Source of the DNA: DASUFI01 sp036274635
Lineage (GTDB): Bacteria > Planctomycetota > B15-G4
Direction of reading: 5' to 3'
Assembly (NCBI GenBank): GCA_036274635.1
Contig: DASUFI010000187.1
Location: 1 to 26,190, forward strand
DNA length: 26,190 nt
The translations under genes and the position numbers were made by a program. This document shows positions 17,682-25,983 of the stretch, piece after piece. The notes under the pieces are model-generated. The model worked only from the letters and a program-made list of their open reading frames with translations, was not told the origin of the DNA and did not search any database. Every line of letters begins with the position of its first letter. Position 1 is the first letter of the stretch.

Positions 17682-19355
17682 ATGACCCGCCGCCTGCGCC
17701 GTCCCAGGTCCCTTGCCACCACCGCCGGTCTGGCTCTCGCAACGCTCGCTGCCGCCGCCGCCGCGCAGGACCAGACCTGGTACCAGATGCAGGGCTCCTT
17801 CATCCAGGCCAGCGACCACTGGGGTCACGCCGTGGCCCTCATGCCCGACCTCAACGGCGACGGCTGCGCCGACATGCTGGTGGGCACGCCGGACGACACC
17901 AGCTTCGGCTCGGCCTACCTCGTCAGCGGCAAGGCGCCGCACCTGCTGCTGAAGCAGCACCACGGCGACCAGGCCGACGGCGACTTCGGCACGCAGGTGG
18001 CCAACGCCGGCCTGATCAACGCCGACGCGACGCCCGATTACCTGGTGAGCGCGCCGCGCGCGGACGTCTGGTTCGGGTTGTTCATCCACCAGGATGCGGG
18101 CGTCGTCACGCTGTTCAGCGGCGCGAGCGGAAGCGCGATCCAGACGTTCCACGGCCACGCCCCTGACGAGCTCTTCGGCGAGGCGCTGGCCGGCGGCTCG
18201 GACGTCACGGGCGACGGGCGGCCGGACGTGCTCATCGGCGCGCCCCACGCCGAAACGATCTCCGAGGAGGGCTACGCCGAGCTGTACGACGGCGTGACGG
18301 GCGCGCTGCTCGTCCATCACGACGGCAGCGCGATCCAGGGGCACTTCGGCGCGGCCGTGGCCTTCGTCGGCGACCTCACCGGCGATGGCCGCAGCGAGTA
18401 CGCCATCGGCGCCCCGGACGAGGACGTGCCCGGCAGCCCCATCCTGCTGCAGGACGCCGGCGTGCTGCGCGTGTACAACGGCGCGACGCACGCCCTGCTC
18501 TATTCGCGCTCGGGCCTCTTTGGCAACGAGCTGGGCTACTCCATCTGCGCCGGGGGCGACACCGACGGCGACGGCGTGCGCGAGCTGCTCGTGGGAGCGC
18601 CCGGCGATGACTTCGACGTGGGCCGCGCCACGGTCTACGAGGGCTCGGCCGGCATCGTCCTGCGCAACTACTACGGCCCCGGGCTGGGCAGCGAGGACCG
18701 CTTCGGCTCGTCCGTGGCCAACGTGGGCGACATCAACAAGGACGGGCGCAACGAGCTGGCGGTCGGTGCCACGCTGGCCGACTTCGGCGGCGGCGGCTGC
18801 GTCGTCGTCTTCGACGGCGCCCACGAGTTCCAGACGCTGTACTACGCCTTCGGCGACGGCGCGGGCGAGCGCTCCACCCTCGACGGCGGCCGCGACGTGA
18901 ACGCCGACGGCTGGCCCGACCTGCTGGTGGGCCTGCCCGGCAGCGACTTGACCGCGCTGTCCGGTGGCAGCGTGCTGTGCACCGGGCAGCTCACCTTCCA
19001 GGAGGTCGTCGGCGCCGCCGGCCCGCACAACCCGATCTTCGAGATCGCCGGCGGCATGCTGGAGAGCGGCAGCCTCGCCGACCTCTCGCTCACCAACGGC
19101 CCCGACGGCGGCGCGGCCTTCCTCGTGCTCTCGGCCGTCGCGGGCAACGCGCCCTTCAAGGGCGGCACGCTCGTGCCGGCGCTGGTGCCGTCGCTGCTCG
19201 TGACCTTCCCCTTCCTGCCCGACGGCGAGCTGTTCCTGACGGTGCCGGGCGGCAGCGGGCCGCTCACGCTGTACGCGCAGTTCGTCGTGAGCGGCTACAG
19301 CTCCGGCGCGCCCCTCGGCCTGAGCAACGCGCTGGCCATCGAGCTGCTGCCCTGA
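17682..19355 (+). CDS. Secreted FG-GAP (integrin-type) seven-bladed beta-propeller protein
   Basis: 557 aa. An Arg-rich n-region and Ala/Leu core (MTRRLRRPRSLATTAGLALA) form a signal peptide ending in AAAQD. Seven FG-GAP units follow, recognisable by Ca-loop and GAP motifs: DLNGDGCADMLVGTP (from residue 56), NADATPDYLVSAP, DVTGDGRPDVLIGAP, DLTGDGRSEYAIGAP, DTDGDGVRELLVGAP, DINKDGRNELAVGA and DVNADGWPDLLVGLP (from 405). Seven matches a complete integrin-alpha-like propeller; the second and the last deviate most. Residues about 460-557 form a separate C-terminal beta domain containing NAPFKGGTLVP, also present in the next gene. The ATG at 17682 lacks a strong Shine-Dalgarno sequence. Probably a surface or exported adhesive/structural protein; ligand unknown. 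Confidence 0.92.
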   Translation: MTRRLRRPRSLATTAGLALATLAAAAAAQDQTWYQMQGSFIQASDHWGHAVALMPDLNGDGCADMLVGTPDDTSFGSAYLVSGKAPHLLLKQHHGDQADGDFGTQVANAGLINADATPDYLVSAPRADVWFGLFIHQDAGVVTLFSGASGSAIQTFHGHAPDELFGEALAGGSDVTGDGRPDVLIGAPHAETISEEGYAELYDGVTGALLVHHDGSAIQGHFGAAVAFVGDLTGDGRSEYAIGAPDEDVPGSPILLQDAGVLRVYNGATHALLYSRSGLFGNELGYSICAGGDTDGDGVRELLVGAPGDDFDVGRATVYEGSAGIVLRNYYGPGLGSEDRFGSSVANVGDINKDGRNELAVGATLADFGGGGCVVVFDGAHEFQTLYYAFGDGAGERSTLDGGRDVNADGWPDLLVGLPGSDLTALSGGSVLCTGQLTFQEVVGAAGPHNPIFEIAGGMLESGSLADLSLTNGPDGGAAFLVLSAVAGNAPFKGGTLVPALVPSLLVTFPFLPDGELFLTVPGGSGPLTLYAQFVVSGYSSGAPLGLSNALAIELLP

Positions 19356-19388
19356 ACGACGTGGGCAGACGGGACTGACGCGCGGGAG

Positions 19389-19394
19389 TACATT
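19389..19394 (+). promoter_or_regulatory. Putative -10 box of the HAF-repeat gene
   Basis: GGAGTACATTCGCG contains TACATT, 23 nt before the ATG at 19418. No clear -35 at standard spacing. Confidence 0.3.
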
Positions 19395-19417
19395 CGCGCT
19401 TCCCCGGAGCCTGCACC

Positions 19418-20881
19418 ATGACGTCGCGCGCGCTGCTCGTCCTCTCGTCCGTCACGCTCGTCGCCGCCGCGCGCGCCGGCGACCCGCCATCCTTCACCGG
19501 CGTCGGCGATCTCGCCGGGGGCAACGTGCTCTCCGCCGCGTACGGCGTCTCGGGCGACGGCTCGGTCGTGTGCGGCTACAGCAACTCCTCCACCGGCGAC
19601 GCGGCCTTCCGCTGGACCGCGGCGGGCGGGCTGCAGCCCCTCGGCGATCTCCCCGGCGGCGCCACGCTCAGCTACGCGAACGCCGTGTCCGCCGACGGCA
19701 GCGCCATCGTGGGCCATTCGCTCTCCGGCAGCGGCGACGAGGCCTTCCGCTGGACCGCGTCCGGCATGCTCGGCCTGGGCGACCTGCCCGGCAACGGCTT
19801 CTTCTCCATCGCCAACGGCGTGAATGCCGACGGCAGCGTGGTCGTGGGGCACAGCGAGTCGGCGCTCTCGGGAACACTGTCCGCGGAGGGCTTCCGCTGG
19901 ACGGCGGCCACCGGCATCCAGCCGCTCGGCGACCTGCCCGGCAGCAACTTCTTCTCGGTGGCCAGCGCCGTCTCGGCCGACGGCCTGCGCATCGCCGGCT
20001 ACGGCGACTCGACGGCGTCCGGGCCATCCAGCTCGGAGGCCACGCGCTGGAGCTGGCCCGCTGCGCCCGTCGGCCTCGGCGACCTGCCCGGCGGCGGCTT
20101 CGGCGGCAACGCCTTCGGCATCTCCGCGGATGGCAATGTGATCGTGGGCCTCTCCGCCGCGAGCGCCGGCGTCTTCGCCTTCCGCTGGAGCGATCCCGCC
20201 GCGGGCGGCAGCGGCATGCAGTCCATCGGCGACATCCCCGGCGGCAGCGCCTTCAGCCGCGCCAACGGCATCTCCGCGGACGGCAGCGTGATCGTGGGCC
20301 AGAGCGTCGGGCCGTCCGGCATGGAGGCCTTCGTGTGGACCGCAGCCACTGGCTGCGTGAGCCTGAAGTCTCTGCTCACCAGCCTCGGCGTCGACCTCAA
20401 CGGCTGGACGCTCGAGGTGGCCCAGGCCATCTCCGCCGACGGCCGCACGATCGTGGGCTACGGCCCGAACCCGTCCGGCAACTACGAGGGCTGGGTCGCG
20501 CACCTCGGCGACGCGTGGACGGATCTCGGGCGCGGCATCGCGGGCGTGGCGGGCGTGCCGGCGCTCACCGTGCACGGCGCGCTGATCGAGGGGCATCCGC
20601 TCAGCGTGGCGATCTCCGGCGCGAAGCCGTCGGGCAGCGCGACGCTCGTCATCGGACTCTCCGCGCTGAACGCGCCGTTCAAGGGCGGGACGATGGTGCC
20701 GAACCCGGACGCGCTCGTGGCCGGGCTGGGGCTCGACGGCGTCGGCGGCATCGAGCTCACGTCCGCATGGCCGGCCGGCGTGCCGGGCGGCACCTCGCTG
20801 TGGCTGCAGGCGTGGATCGCGGACGCGGCGGCGGTGAAGGGCCTCGCGGCGAGCAACGCGGAGGTGGGCACGGTGCCGTGA
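19418..20881 (+). CDS. Secreted HAF-repeat protein with NAPFKGGT-type C-terminal domain
   Basis: 487 aa; ATG at 19418 with CGGAG about 9 nt upstream and signal peptide MTSRALLVLSSVTLVAAARA. Residues about 28-345 are six full and one partial tandem repeats of about 45-50 residues with the pattern LGDLPGG...S.A.GVSADGSVIVGHS......EAFRWTA, the HAF-type extracellular repeat, which likely builds a beta-propeller or solenoid. Repeat 4 (SADGLRIAGYGDS) and the last one are most divergent. From about residue 385 a C-terminal domain begins (IEGHPLSVAISGAKPSGSA) with NAPFKGGTMVP and a final SNA segment, parallel to the end of the preceding FG-GAP protein. It is exported; the partner and role are unknown. 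It follows the FG-GAP gene by 62 nt and converges with the four-TM protein gene. Confidence 0.9.
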   Translation: MTSRALLVLSSVTLVAAARAGDPPSFTGVGDLAGGNVLSAAYGVSGDGSVVCGYSNSSTGDAAFRWTAAGGLQPLGDLPGGATLSYANAVSADGSAIVGHSLSGSGDEAFRWTASGMLGLGDLPGNGFFSIANGVNADGSVVVGHSESALSGTLSAEGFRWTAATGIQPLGDLPGSNFFSVASAVSADGLRIAGYGDSTASGPSSSEATRWSWPAAPVGLGDLPGGGFGGNAFGISADGNVIVGLSAASAGVFAFRWSDPAAGGSGMQSIGDIPGGSAFSRANGISADGSVIVGQSVGPSGMEAFVWTAATGCVSLKSLLTSLGVDLNGWTLEVAQAISADGRTIVGYGPNPSGNYEGWVAHLGDAWTDLGRGIAGVAGVPALTVHGALIEGHPLSVAISGAKPSGSATLVIGLSALNAPFKGGTMVPNPDALVAGLGLDGVGGIELTSAWPAGVPGGTSLWLQAWIADAAAVKGLAASNAEVGTVP

Positions 20882-20906
20882 GGTGCCGCAGCTCGCCGAC
20901 GCGACG

Positions 20907-21320
20907 CTAGGTCGACCTGCCATCCCCTCGGCTCGAGAGCAGCAGCAGCACGAGCGGCACGATGTTCCATGCGGCCGGCGCGATCGCGGCTGGCCCGAAC
21001 CACGCCGCGGGATCCCAGCGCTCAGCGTCGACATGGCGCACGATGGCCGCGATCACGAGATAGACGGCGAGCATCGAAGCCAGCGCCACGATGGTCCAGG
21101 TTCGCGCGCGAGCCGATCCGCGCCAGAGGCCGCGGGCGAGGACCCACAGCACGAGGATCCAGGCGGCGCGCAGCAGCACGTGCGTCCATGTCATGAGCGG
21201 GCTGCGCAGCGCCTGCACCTCGACCCACGTCAGCCACAGCGCGTGGGCCACGAGGACGAGGGCGGCGACGCGCACCGGCGCCGGCGCGGCCCGAGCGCGG
21301 CCTGCTCGTCCGTCGCTCAC
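20907..21320 (-). CDS. Small four-TM membrane protein overlapping terC
   Basis: 137 aa, unrecognised. The GTG at 21320 overlaps the terC stop by 4 nt (GTGA), the same coupling as in the protease/zwf pair; the reading frame above it is only the shadow of other genes. After a basic leader (VSDGRAGRARAAPAPVR) come four predicted membrane helices: VAALVLVAHALWLTWVEV, TWTHVLLRAAWILVLWVLA, TWTIVALASMLAVYLVIAAI and a last one from AAWFGPAAIAPAAWNIVP into a Leu run, ending RGDGRST. Arg-rich cytoplasmic loops fit the inside-positive rule. Coupling suggests co-expression with the TerC membrane protein, perhaps a subunit or accessory protein. No catalytic motif is visible. Confidence 0.72.
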   Translation of the reverse strand: MSDGRAGRARAAPAPVRVAALVLVAHALWLTWVEVQALRSPLMTWTHVLLRAAWILVLWVLARGLWRGSARARTWTIVALASMLAVYLVIAAIVRHVDAERWDPAAWFGPAAIAPAAWNIVPLVLLLLSSRGDGRST

Positions 21321-22051
21321 CCCTTGCCCTCCGCCCCACGCTTCTGCGCCACCTTGTGCGCGCGCAGGTTGAGCGTCTCCACCAGCAGCGAGAAGGCCAT
21401 CGCGAAGTACACGTAGCCCTTGGGGATGTGCTGCCCGCAGCCGTCGGCCACGAGCATCACGCCGATGAGCAGCAGGAAGGAGAGGGCCAGCATCTTGATG
21501 GTCGGGTTGTGCTCCACGAAGTCCGACACCTTGCCCGAGGACGCCAGCATCACGCCCATGGCCAGGACGACCGCCGCCACCATGACCACCAGCTCGTTGG
21601 CCATGCCGACGGCCGTGATGACGGAGTCGAGCGAGAACACGATGTCCAGCACCATGATCTGCAGGATCACCGTGCTGAACTTCGGGTGGACGGGGCGGCC
21701 CGTGCCCGTCACCGCGTGCCCCTCGATGCGCTCGTGGATCTCGAAGGTGGCCTTGCCGATGAGGAACAGGCCGCCCAGCAGCAGCACCAGGTCGCGGCCG
21801 GTGACCGGATGGCCCAGCACGCCGAACAGCTCGGCCGTCATCCCCATGACCCACGTGATGCACAGCAGCAGCAGGATGCGCGTGAGCATCGCGCCGCCGA
21901 GGCCCCAGCGCCGCGCCGACGGTCGCTGCACGGCCGGGAGCTTCCCGGTCAGGATCGAGATGAACACGATGTTGTCGATGCCGAGCACGATCTCCATGGC
22001 CGTCAGCGTGAGCAGGGCCAGGGCGTTCTCGGCGGTGAACAGGTGGGACAC
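21317..22051 (-). CDS. TerC family integral membrane protein
   Basis: 244 aa. TerC/Alx/YoaE-type proteins span the inner membrane and are linked to metal (notably manganese) export and tellurite resistance in studied bacteria. The two hallmark acidic membrane motifs are present: MEIVLGIDNIVFISI with Asp26, and MVLDIVFSLDSVITAVGM with Asp136 and Asp142. Further helices (ITWVMGMTAELFGVLG; LALSFLLLIGVMLVADG) and the conserved end IPKGYVYFAMAFSLLVETLN complete the fold. The start is a GTG at 22051 with GGAGG 7 nt upstream (22059-22063). A TTGGCC-N17-TAGACT promoter lies directly upstream. I see no yybP-ykoY manganese riboswitch in the 78-bp leader region. The four-TM gene follows with a 4-nt overlap. 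Confidence 0.94.
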   Translation of the reverse strand: MSHLFTAENALALLTLTAMEIVLGIDNIVFISILTGKLPAVQRPSARRWGLGGAMLTRILLLLCITWVMGMTAELFGVLGHPVTGRDLVLLLGGLFLIGKATFEIHERIEGHAVTGTGRPVHPKFSTVILQIMVLDIVFSLDSVITAVGMANELVVMVAAVVLAMGVMLASSGKVSDFVEHNPTIKMLALSFLLLIGVMLVADGCGQHIPKGYVYFAMAFSLLVETLNLRAHKVAQKRGAEGKG

Positions 22052-22078
22052 GCGGCGGCCTCCGTGGCGGGGGCCGGG

Positions 22079-22107
22079 AGTCTAGGGAGGGCAGGGGCCG
22101 CGGCCAA
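22079..22107 (-). promoter_or_regulatory. Sigma70-like promoter of terC
   Basis: Minus strand TTGGCC (22107-22102), 17-nt spacer, TAGACT (22084-22079), then 27 nt to the GTG at 22051. One of the best -35/-10 pairs in the window. The -35 box lies in the loop of the preceding gene's 3' hairpin. Confidence 0.55.
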
Positions 22108-22122
22108 GGAGGAGGGCGGCCC
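22095..22122 (-). terminator. Hairpin after the 720-aa secreted protein gene
   Basis: Arms 22095-22101 (GGGCCGC) and 22116-22122 (GCGGCCC) form a perfect 7-bp stem with a 14-nt loop, starting 7 nt past the stop codon. No U-tract. It overlaps the terC -35 box. Confidence 0.4.
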
Positions 22123-22129
22123 GCTTTCC

Positions 22130-24292
22130 CTACTGCACCGCGATGGTGATGAAGTTCCCCAGCTTGAGCAGGTGCAGCGGGCCGACCGAGACGTCGCCGC
22201 CCACGAGCACGAAGTCCAGGCCCTCGACGCCCGGCGGCATGACGAGCGGGATGCTCGCGTCGCCGGCGGCGAAGGGCACGGGGCCGATGAGGATGGGCGG
22301 GGAGAGCGGCACGCCGCCGACCTCCATGACCGCCACCATCATGTTGGCCGTGCCGCCGTGCATGACGAGGTCGAAGGCCTCGCCCACGGCCGGGGCCAGC
22401 TTGCTGGCGGTGAGGTTGAGCGCGGCCGGCGCGCGCGTGGCCGCAGCCAGCAGGTCGCCGCCCGGGCCGGGCAGGTGGATGCCCAACGTCGCGTTGCGGT
22501 CGCCCGGCGCCACGTCGCAGGTGAAGCCGAAGTTGTAGAGCGTGCCGAACTCCAGCGCGCCCGCGACTTTCTCGCCGGGCAGGTCCACGTCCGGGAAGGT
22601 CCAGGTCAGGTTGCCCTGGGAGACGACGGGCACCCAGTCGTTGGCCGCCTGGCCGTCGATGTCGTGGAAGTAGAGGTCCGTGGGCGTGCCGCCGCCGGTG
22701 GGCACCGAGAAGGAGCGCACCTTGCGGTCGAGGCTCCAGTTCCACAGCGCGTATTCGTAGCGGAAGAGGCCGCCGCCGAGGTCCTTGGCGCGGACGGCCA
22801 CGATCACGTCGCCGTCGGAGGGCGCGAGGCCCGCCTGCGTGTGCATGTCCGCCGCCCAGCGGTCGATGGCCGGGCCCTGCACCTGCAGGTCGCCCGTGAC
22901 GGACGCGATGTTCCAGATGCTGCCGGTCCACGTGGTCGTGCACAGGCGCGACGCGATGTTGTTCGTCTTGTCGACGTCGCCCGCCACCATGTACATGCCT
23001 TCGTAGTAGTAGGTCGCGCCCGGCGTGCCGAGCTCGGCGTCGAAGGCCTCGAGGCGGTGGTCCACCTTGCCCAGGAAGGACGCGCCACTCTCGTCGCGCT
23101 TGCAGTCGACGGGGATGCCGTCGAAGAAGCTGCCGCAGGGCTGCCAGCTGGCGGTGAAGACGTTCCACTCCGAGCGCGGCCCCAGCCACATCGGGTCGGA
23201 GTTGTTGGTGGTGCCGTAGGTGTCCGAGCAGTTCACGCCCAGCTGGTTGCCCGGGCCGCCGGGCGTGCTGCAGGTGCCGCACTGGCCCTGGTTGGTGGCG
23301 AAGAAGCCGTGCTTGATCCAGGCCACACCCACCTGCTCGAAGCGGTCACCGAGCTCGCGGTACAGGGCCTGCGCGATGCCGGGGTGCGCCGGGTCCATCG
23401 CCGCCTTCCACGGCACCGAGGTGCTGCCCACGTTGCAGGCCGTCGTGGACATGGCCATGGACTGCCGGCCGTTGGGGAACACGCCCTCGTGCACCTTCTC
23501 GGCGATGGAGCCCAGCGTGTGCAGCCTGATGTCGATGCCCGCGTCGGTGGTGCGCGTGCCGTCGCCGCCGGAGCCGGCGACGCCCCCGCCGCCCGTCCAC
23601 GGGTTGAGCCCCGGCGGATAGCTCCACAGGTCCGTCCACGGCGCCGCGGTCGCCAGCAGCTCGCCGCCGCCCAGGATCAGGCCCGACAGCTCGGGCCGGT
23701 TCAGGCGCGCGGCCATCTCGGGCGTCATCACCAGGTCCCACGCGCTGATCGAGATGAGCGGGACCACGTGCTCGATCGGATCCCAGGGCGCGAAGCCTTG
23801 CGGATCGAAGTGGATCTTGGGCGTGCGCACGATGAGGTCCGTGCCCAGCTCGTCCTGCGGGCCGGTCAGGAACATGTAGTCGGGGTCGGGCGCGCCGCCG
23901 GGCCCGTCGGTGTGCGCCGGCAGGAAGTGGAAGCTCGGCGCGTGGAAGTCGACAGCCGTGTGCGTGCGCGGCGAAGCCAGCGTGAAGCCGCCCTCCACCT
24001 GCGCCGCGCCGCCCAGCACGCCGTAGGCCACGAACTCGCCCGTGTGGCCGACGAGGACGAGCAGGTTGCTGTCCTCCGCGACGCTGAAGCTCATGATCGC
24101 GTCGTCGGCCGTCACCGCGCCCGGCGCCGCAGCCGTCTGGTCCGGCTCCACCACCACCAGGCCCGCGCCCGAGAGGCCGGCCTGGTCGAGGTGCACCACC
24201 AGGGTTCCGCCGGCCACGCGCCACGGCGCGAACTGCGCCGACGCGGAAGCCGCGAGCAGGGCCAGGGCGAGGACCGGTCGCGAGTACGACAT
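22130..24292 (-). CDS. Large Cys-containing secreted protein, function unknown
   Basis: 720 aa. Start ATG 24292 with CGGAG upstream gives a clear signal peptide, MSYSRPVLALALLAASASAQ; the frame stays open further upstream without a signal. The middle region, TTACNVGSTSVPWKAAMDP, HPGIAQALYRELGDRFEQVG, VAWIKHGFFATNQGQCGTCS, LGVNCSDTYGTTNNSDP and LGPRSEWNVFTASW, matches a secreted family I remember mainly from Planctomycetota genomes, with paired Cys that probably form disulfides. Later segments (YYYEGMYMVAGDVDKTNNIA; FRYEYALWNWSLDRKVRSF) belong to the same family. The last about 95 residues (VGEAFDLVMHGG onward) resemble in pattern the C-terminal domains of the FG-GAP and HAF proteins. Exported, probably a surface or extracellular protein; no enzymatic motif recognised. 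Confidence 0.85.
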   Translation of the reverse strand: MSYSRPVLALALLAASASAQFAPWRVAGGTLVVHLDQAGLSGAGLVVVEPDQTAAAPGAVTADDAIMSFSVAEDSNLLVLVGHTGEFVAYGVLGGAAQVEGGFTLASPRTHTAVDFHAPSFHFLPAHTDGPGGAPDPDYMFLTGPQDELGTDLIVRTPKIHFDPQGFAPWDPIEHVVPLISISAWDLVMTPEMAARLNRPELSGLILGGGELLATAAPWTDLWSYPPGLNPWTGGGGVAGSGGDGTRTTDAGIDIRLHTLGSIAEKVHEGVFPNGRQSMAMSTTACNVGSTSVPWKAAMDPAHPGIAQALYRELGDRFEQVGVAWIKHGFFATNQGQCGTCSTPGGPGNQLGVNCSDTYGTTNNSDPMWLGPRSEWNVFTASWQPCGSFFDGIPVDCKRDESGASFLGKVDHRLEAFDAELGTPGATYYYEGMYMVAGDVDKTNNIASRLCTTTWTGSIWNIASVTGDLQVQGPAIDRWAADMHTQAGLAPSDGDVIVAVRAKDLGGGLFRYEYALWNWSLDRKVRSFSVPTGGGTPTDLYFHDIDGQAANDWVPVVSQGNLTWTFPDVDLPGEKVAGALEFGTLYNFGFTCDVAPGDRNATLGIHLPGPGGDLLAAATRAPAALNLTASKLAPAVGEAFDLVMHGGTANMMVAVMEVGGVPLSPPILIGPVPFAAGDASIPLVMPPGVEGLDFVLVGGDVSVGPLHLLKLGNFITIAVQ

Positions 24293-24361
24293 CGGGGACT
24301 CCGGGGCGAGGGCGACAGGGGGCGGAGCGCGCCGGAGCGGTCCGCCGAGGGGGAGGCGCGC

Positions 24362-24390
24362 AGTGTAAGGGGCCCCGCCCCAAACGTCGA
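24362..24390 (-). promoter_or_regulatory. Sigma70-like promoter of the 720-aa secreted protein gene
   Basis: Minus strand TCGACG (24390-24385), 17-nt spacer, TACACT (24367-24362) followed by GCGCG, 69 nt before the ATG at 24292. It is back to back with the radical SAM promoter region. Confidence 0.45.
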
Positions 24391-24425
24391 TGACGGCCCC
24401 CGTCGCAGCCCGCCCGCCAGCGCGG

Positions 24426-24431
24426 TAGACT
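24426..24431 (+). promoter_or_regulatory. Putative -10 box of the radical SAM gene
   Basis: GCGGTAGACTGCGCG contains TAGACT, 24 nt before the ATG at 24456, sharing GGTAGACTGCG with the box at 2363. At 17-nt spacing only a poor TCGCAG is found as -35. The gene lacks an obvious Shine-Dalgarno sequence. Confidence 0.4.
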
Positions 24432-24455
24432 GCGCGACCCCGGGCCGCCGCTCCG

Positions 24456-25916
24456 ATGAAGATCTCCATCGTCAATCCCCACATCCCGGTCTTCCGGCGG
24501 AACTACGCCTTCCGCAAGACCCGCAAGTGGCAGCCGCTCTCGACGGCCATCGTCGCGGCGTGGCTGGAGCAGCAGGGCGGCTGGGAGATCCAGTTCCTCG
24601 ACGCCCATGTCATGGACTGGAGCGACGCCGACACCATCCGCCAGATCCGCGCCTTCGCGCCGGACGTCCTGTACTACAGCTCCGAGCGCACGGATGCCTG
24701 GGAGCTGCCCATCCCGGACACCTCCTACATCGAGTCCTTCTTCCGCGACCTCTTCGCGAACTGCTCCTCGCCCCCGCGACACGTGCTCTTCGAGGGCCCG
24801 CACGGCTCCATCTACCCCGCCGACATGCTGCGCAAGCTGCCCGCCGTGCACGCCTGCCTGCGCGGCGAGACCGAGCCCGTCTCCTTCGCCGCCCTCGCCG
24901 CCCTCGCCCGCGGCGACATCGCCCGCGACGGCGACTGGCGCTCCGTGCGCTCGGTCTCCTGGCGCCGCGCCGACGGCTCCCTCGTCCACAACCCCGACGA
25001 CGAGAACCCCGTCCGCTACGCCGACTTCCCCTCGCCCGCGTGGCACCTGCTGCCCATGGACCGCTACCGCGACGCGGCCGCGCCCGACACGCCCTTCGCG
25101 ATGCTCGAGACCTCCCGCGGCTGCCCCATGCCCTGCGGCTACTGCTACAAGCAGATGTTCGGCGAGAAGCAGTCCAAGCGCAAGCCCGAGCAGGTCCTCG
25201 ACGAGGTCGAGGAAGTGGTCGAGCGCTACGGCGTCCGCCGCATCATGTTCCAGGACCAGATCTTCACCCTGGACAGGAAGCACCTCATCGCCGTGTGCGA
25301 GGGCCTCATCGCCCGCGGCCTCGCCGCCCGCATCGAGTGGCGCTGCCAGACGCGCCTCAACGGCATGAAGCTCGAGCACTTCAAGCTCATGCGCGACGCC
25401 GGCTGCGTCGAGATCTACACCGGCCTCGAGACCGGCTCCGACACCATCCAGGGCGAGATCTCCAAGCTCACCCTGAAGGAGTTCCTGGAGTACCGCGACT
25501 ACGGCGAGTCCATCGGCCTCACCATCTCCCCCAACATGATCCTCGGCCTGCCCGGCGAGACCGAGCAGACGGCCATGGAGTCCATCCGCTTCTTCCACCG
25601 CCTGGGCATCGCCATGGTGCCCAACGTCAACATCCCCTACCCCCTCACGCGCTACCACACCGAGGCCATCGAGCGCGGTGACATCAAGGGCGACAACTGG
25701 GACGAGGTGGTCATGGGCGCCGGCCTCATCGGCACGCACATGGACAAGGCCACCATCGACCGCGTCCGCACCCGCGCCGAGCGCCTCAACCGCGTGCTGC
25801 GGTGGAAGAAGAAGCTCTACGCGGCGCTGGGCCTGCGCTACGGCCGCGGCGCGGCGCGCAAGCTGCTGCGCCTCCGCGGCGACAGCTTCCTCCGCGGGAA
25901 CGTGGCCGCGAGCTGA
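24456..25916 (+). CDS. B12-binding-type radical SAM protein
   Basis: 486 aa cytoplasmic radical SAM enzyme. The N-terminal ~150 residues (MKISIVNPHIPVFRRNYAF; WEIQFLDAHVMDW) look like a cobalamin-binding-type Rossmann domain, but the classical DxHxxG cobalamin motif is not seen, so B12 binding is uncertain. The [4Fe-4S] motif CPMPCGYC supplies Cys223, Cys227 and Cys230. It is followed by FQDQIFTLDRKHL, IEWRCQTRLNGM, GCVEIYTGLETGSD and NMILGLPGETEQT, the usual strands of the SAM barrel including the SAM-contacting glycines. A basic tail (RWKKKLYAALGLRYGRGAARK) ends the protein. Methylation, C-S or C-C bond formation are all possible; the substrate cannot be read from sequence. It is a single-gene unit with no pathway partner within the window. 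Confidence 0.9.
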   Translation: MKISIVNPHIPVFRRNYAFRKTRKWQPLSTAIVAAWLEQQGGWEIQFLDAHVMDWSDADTIRQIRAFAPDVLYYSSERTDAWELPIPDTSYIESFFRDLFANCSSPPRHVLFEGPHGSIYPADMLRKLPAVHACLRGETEPVSFAALAALARGDIARDGDWRSVRSVSWRRADGSLVHNPDDENPVRYADFPSPAWHLLPMDRYRDAAAPDTPFAMLETSRGCPMPCGYCYKQMFGEKQSKRKPEQVLDEVEEVVERYGVRRIMFQDQIFTLDRKHLIAVCEGLIARGLAARIEWRCQTRLNGMKLEHFKLMRDAGCVEIYTGLETGSDTIQGEISKLTLKEFLEYRDYGESIGLTISPNMILGLPGETEQTAMESIRFFHRLGIAMVPNVNIPYPLTRYHTEAIERGDIKGDNWDEVVMGAGLIGTHMDKATIDRVRTRAERLNRVLRWKKKLYAALGLRYGRGAARKLLRLRGDSFLRGNVAAS

Positions 25917-25983
25917 GGCGCCCTCCCGCCGCCCTCCGGGTCGGCTTCCCTGAATCCGGGCGACCTGTCCGGCCGCGTCGCGT

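Noticed and set aside
22052..22129. Possible yybP-ykoY manganese riboswitch before terC
   Set aside because: The 78-bp gap holds the promoter and a 3' hairpin; after the -10 box only 27 nt remain, too short for that aptamer.
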